A stretch of DNA of 64,000 nucleotides from Bryobacterales bacterium (GTDB taxonomy: Bacteria > Acidobacteriota > Terriglobia > Bryobacterales > Bryobacteraceae): NCBI GenBank assembly GCA_019261985.1, contig JAFAQY010000121.1:1-64000 (forward strand), read 5' to 3'. Positions within the stretch are counted from its first letter, which is position 1. Each line of letters begins with the position of its first letter. Below the pieces are notes generated by a model. The model was not told where the DNA came from, did not search any database, and saw nothing but the letters and a program-made list of their open reading frames with translations. Made by a program: the position numbers and the translations under genes. This document shows, piece after piece, positions 61,810 to 64,000 of the stretch.

Positions 61810-62184
61810 ATGACCGATCTCAGCCGCCGCGAGCGCCAAATCATGGACATCCTGTACCAACGCGGAAAATCTTCCGCCATGGAAGTCCGCGAAGCCATGC
61901 CCGACCCGCCCAGCTACTCCGCGGTTCGCGCCATGCTGCGGATTCTCGAGGAAAAAGGGCACGTGAAGCATCAAGCGGAAGGCCTGAAGTACGTATACTT
62001 GCCCACCGTGGCGCGCGAAAAAGCAAAGCGTTCCGCTGTGAAACACCTGATGGAAACATTCTTTAAGGATTCGCCGGAGCAGGTGATGGCGGCGCTCCTG
62101 GACGTCTCCTCCACGCGCCTCACCCGCGAGGAGTTGGAGCGGATGGCCGAAATGATCGAGCGCGCAAAGGAAGAGGGTAAATAA
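61810..62184 (+). CDS. blaI: BlaI/MecI-family transcriptional repressor
   Basis: 124 residues. LSRRERQIMDILYQRGKSSA, then SYSAVRAMLRILEEKGHVKH, form the winged helix of the Penicillinase_R family. The C-terminal helices dimerise the protein and in this family are cut after signalling. It is directly followed by an M56/BlaR1-type membrane peptidase (next ATG right after the TAA), the usual pair. No beta-lactamase is seen here. Confidence 0.93.
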   Translation: MTDLSRRERQIMDILYQRGKSSAMEVREAMPDPPSYSAVRAMLRILEEKGHVKHQAEGLKYVYLPTVAREKAKRSAVKHLMETFFKDSPEQVMAALLDVSSTRLTREELERMAEMIERAKEEGK

Positions 62185-64000
62185 ATGTTCACATGGACTG
62201 AGACAAGATTGTTTTCCGAGTTGCTAAATGCCGCGCTGAAGAGCACTTTGCTATTCGGCCTCGCCTGGATTCTTACGCTTTCGCTTCGCCGCTGCTCCGC
62301 GGCCGCACGCCATCTGGTCTGGACCGCGGCGGCGGCGGCAGCAGTCGGGCTCCCATTTCTATCGATCGCGATTCCGGAAGTGAGCTTTCCAGTGCGAGTG
62401 CTCCCCGACATAGTTTTCCAGACAACCGCGATTGCTACGCCGGGCAACGCCGCGGACTTGAGCGCAACCCATTCTGTCCCGGCCGCGGTAGCGCAGGTTT
62501 CGCACTGGCACCCCGATTGGAAGCTCTGGCTGATGCTGCTCTGGGCTGTCGGATCCACGAATTCTCTGGCGCAAATGATTGCCGGGCGGGCGGCCGTGCG
62601 CCGCGCCCGGCGAGCCGCCGGGCCTTTCGCGGATTCCGGTCTATGTACCGATTTGTGCCGTTCACTCGGGATGCGGCGCAAGGTCGAGCTTCTCGAATCC
62701 AGGTCCGGCAGCATGCCAACCACCGCCGGCGTGTTCAGGCCGGCGATCTTCTTGCCTTCGGAGGCAGTGCAATGGAGCGAAGCACGCCTTCGCGTGGTAC
62801 TGCTGCATGAACTCGCGCACGTCCGCCGTGGCGACACTTGGACACACTGGGTTGCCCGCACCGCCCTGATGCTCTATTGGTGGAATCCGCTGGCGTGGAA
62901 AGCATGGCGCGAACTCTTGAAGGAACGCGAGCGAGCCACCGACGATTTAGTATTAAACTCCGGCGAAGGCGCCTCCGATTATGCGGGTCATCTTCTGGCC
63001 GTGGCTACTTCGATGCGCGCGGCGCCGGTTCTCGCATGGGCGACGGTTTCGATGGCGCGCCCGTCGCAACTCGAAGGCCGGCTGATCGCGATCCTCGATT
63101 CCGAAGTAAATAGGAGGATGCCGGGACCCGCATTCATGACTGCCGCGGCGGTGTTAACCGCAGCCGTGGTCGCGCCGCTCGCCGCTTTACACGCGCAGGA
63201 TAATGCCGCCATACCCGCGGATGTAGACGCCGCGATCCGAGTGGCGAAATCCGAGCAGAATTACGAAGTGCTTGAAAACGCCGCGAAAGCGGCTGAGAAG
63301 CAGGGCAAGTTCGACACCGCCGAACAACTGCTTCAACCCGCCGTTGCAATTCGGGCGGACAAAGCGGGCCAAGAGAGCACGGAGTACGCCGTCGGACTGC
63401 TCAAACTCGGCGATCTCGAAAATCTGCGCGGCAACGATAAGTCCGCCCAAGACTTCTACGCACGCGCCATGCAAATCTTGCGCGATACACCGCAAGCAGC
63501 GCCCGCTTTGATGTATCTCGGGAGGGCTGCCATGAAGCAAAAAGATTACTCAAAAGCCCTGGAGTATTTCCAGCGTGCGCAAACCGCCGATCCGGCCAAT
63601 GCTGGTGTTGCGCTCATGTGGACGGGAATCGTACAACAAAGCCAGAACGATACGCAGGAGGCGGAAACCGCTTATAGGAACTCGCTGCTGCGCCAGGAAC
63701 CAAACACGACCGCCGCTGCGGCCACGATGTTGGTCTACGCGAAATTTTTGCGAAACCAGAGCCGTAACGACGAGGCGAATGACCTCGAAGCCCGGGCGTT
63801 GGCAATTCAGAAGGCGAATGCAGTTACACCGAAGCTCCCGGCGGACACTTTCCGGATCGGCCCCGGAATTTCGACGCCGAAACCGCTGCAACAGATTGAG
63901 CCCACTTACAGCGAAGATGCTCGCTTGGCGCATTTGGAGGGAACGGTGGTCCTGTCGATCGTAGTCGGAGCCGACGGTTTGACTCACGATATTAACGTCG
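62185..64000 (+). CDS. BlaR1-like M56 metallopeptidase with TPR and TonB C-terminal domains (3' end beyond window)
   Basis: 605 codons are visible to the right edge. Hydrophobic segments lie near 20-34, 44-63 and 112-130. The zinc motif LLHELAHVRRGD is at 206-217 (HELAH at 208-212), and a likely third ligand is in ERERATDDLVL at 248-258. A further membrane helix is at 312-330. TPR-like repeats cover about 355-540 (KQKDYSKALEYFQRAQTADP). At 555-605 comes the start of a TonB C-terminal domain (QIEPTYSEDARLAHLEGTVV). With BlaI this is a membrane sensor that probably inactivates the repressor, but the TPR and TonB parts are not in classical BlaR1. Confidence 0.88.
   Translation, partial: MFTWTETRLFSELLNAALKSTLLFGLAWILTLSLRRCSAAARHLVWTAAAAAAVGLPFLSIAIPEVSFPVRVLPDIVFQTTAIATPGNAADLSATHSVPAAVAQVSHWHPDWKLWLMLLWAVGSTNSLAQMIAGRAAVRRARRAAGPFADSGLCTDLCRSLGMRRKVELLESRSGSMPTTAGVFRPAIFLPSEAVQWSEARLRVVLLHELAHVRRGDTWTHWVARTALMLYWWNPLAWKAWRELLKERERATDDLVLNSGEGASDYAGHLLAVATSMRAAPVLAWATVSMARPSQLEGRLIAILDSEVNRRMPGPAFMTAAAVLTAAVVAPLAALHAQDNAAIPADVDAAIRVAKSEQNYEVLENAAKAAEKQGKFDTAEQLLQPAVAIRADKAGQESTEYAVGLLKLGDLENLRGNDKSAQDFYARAMQILRDTPQAAPALMYLGRAAMKQKDYSKALEYFQRAQTADPANAGVALMWTGIVQQSQNDTQEAETAYRNSLLRQEPNTTAAAATMLVYAKFLRNQSRNDEANDLEARALAIQKANAVTPKLPADTFRIGPGISTPKPLQQIEPTYSEDARLAHLEGTVVLSIVVGADGLTHDINV

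Noticed and set aside
1-64000. tRNA and rRNA genes
   Set aside because: I found no cloverleaf with a GTTCRANNC arm and CCA-proximal stem, nor any rRNA-like stretch, while reading the intergenic regions.

Overview
The window is about 60% GC and reads as one contiguous piece of bacterial chromosome. The mixture of a complete Tol-Pal operon, a PEP-CTERM protein, a BlaI / BlaR1-TonB pair, an M13 metallopeptidase, exported DinB-like and carboxymuconolactone-decarboxylase-like proteins, a TPR membrane protein of the TMTC type and many short palindromic repeats points to an Acidobacteriota genome, probably near Bryobacterales/Solibacter. That placement is inference from gene content, not from a marker gene. 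I see no tRNA, rRNA or CRISPR array.

Layout. 1-1944: the 5' part of a secreted protein with three internal repeats (minus strand, runs off the left edge). 2532-11564: a plus-strand sugar-phosphate operon pgm-tal-pgi-glgX-xfp that could take glycogen to acetyl phosphate through phosphoketolase, facing a GH15-like gene, a membrane protein and an M13 peptidase (11698-15567, minus). 15625-16368: a gene-poor stretch with an inverted-repeat element and a decayed hicBA pair. 16384-19952: potABCD polyamine importer. 20477-24507: a LigC-like dehydrogenase, a VapBC module with a palindromic operator, a DASS anion transporter and a DUF1932-type dehydrogenase, possibly an aromatic-acid (protocatechuate/gallate 4,5-cleavage) set. 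24508-27884: universal stress protein, two DinB-type proteins, an Asp/Glu racemase-family protein and two cupins. 28001-30079: ppk.

30094-41390 is the most striking region: ten minus-strand genes, nearly all overlapping or abutting, that spell out purine catabolism in reaction order from guanine and xanthine to glyoxylate (xdhA, xdhB, guaD, uraD, uricase, uraH, allC, allB, ureidoglycine aminohydrolase, ureidoglycolate amidohydrolase). The last enzyme looks strongly like the plant ureidoglycolate amidohydrolase.

41453-48735 holds a methyltransferase, a GH10 xylanase, a 1.5-kb IS3-family element whose two reading frames appear fused at the slippery run, a triple tandem palindromic repeat, an exported double-CMD protein and a tannase/feruloyl-esterase family protein. 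49038-50864 is a TMTC-like TPR protein. 51201-56344 is tolQ-tolR-tolA/tonB-tolB-pal-cpoB. The right end holds an orphan ABC binding protein, a Xer recombinase, a CCA-type nucleotidyltransferase, a DUF1801 protein, a small PEP-CTERM protein and a BlaI repressor with a BlaR1-TPR-TonB fusion that runs off the right edge.

Three families of compound palindromic repeats are scattered between genes. Two copies provide the TAG stop codon of the gene they abut. Plant-polymer attack (xylanase, tannase), aromatic-acid use, purine salvage for nitrogen and glycogen turnover fit a soil heterotroph.
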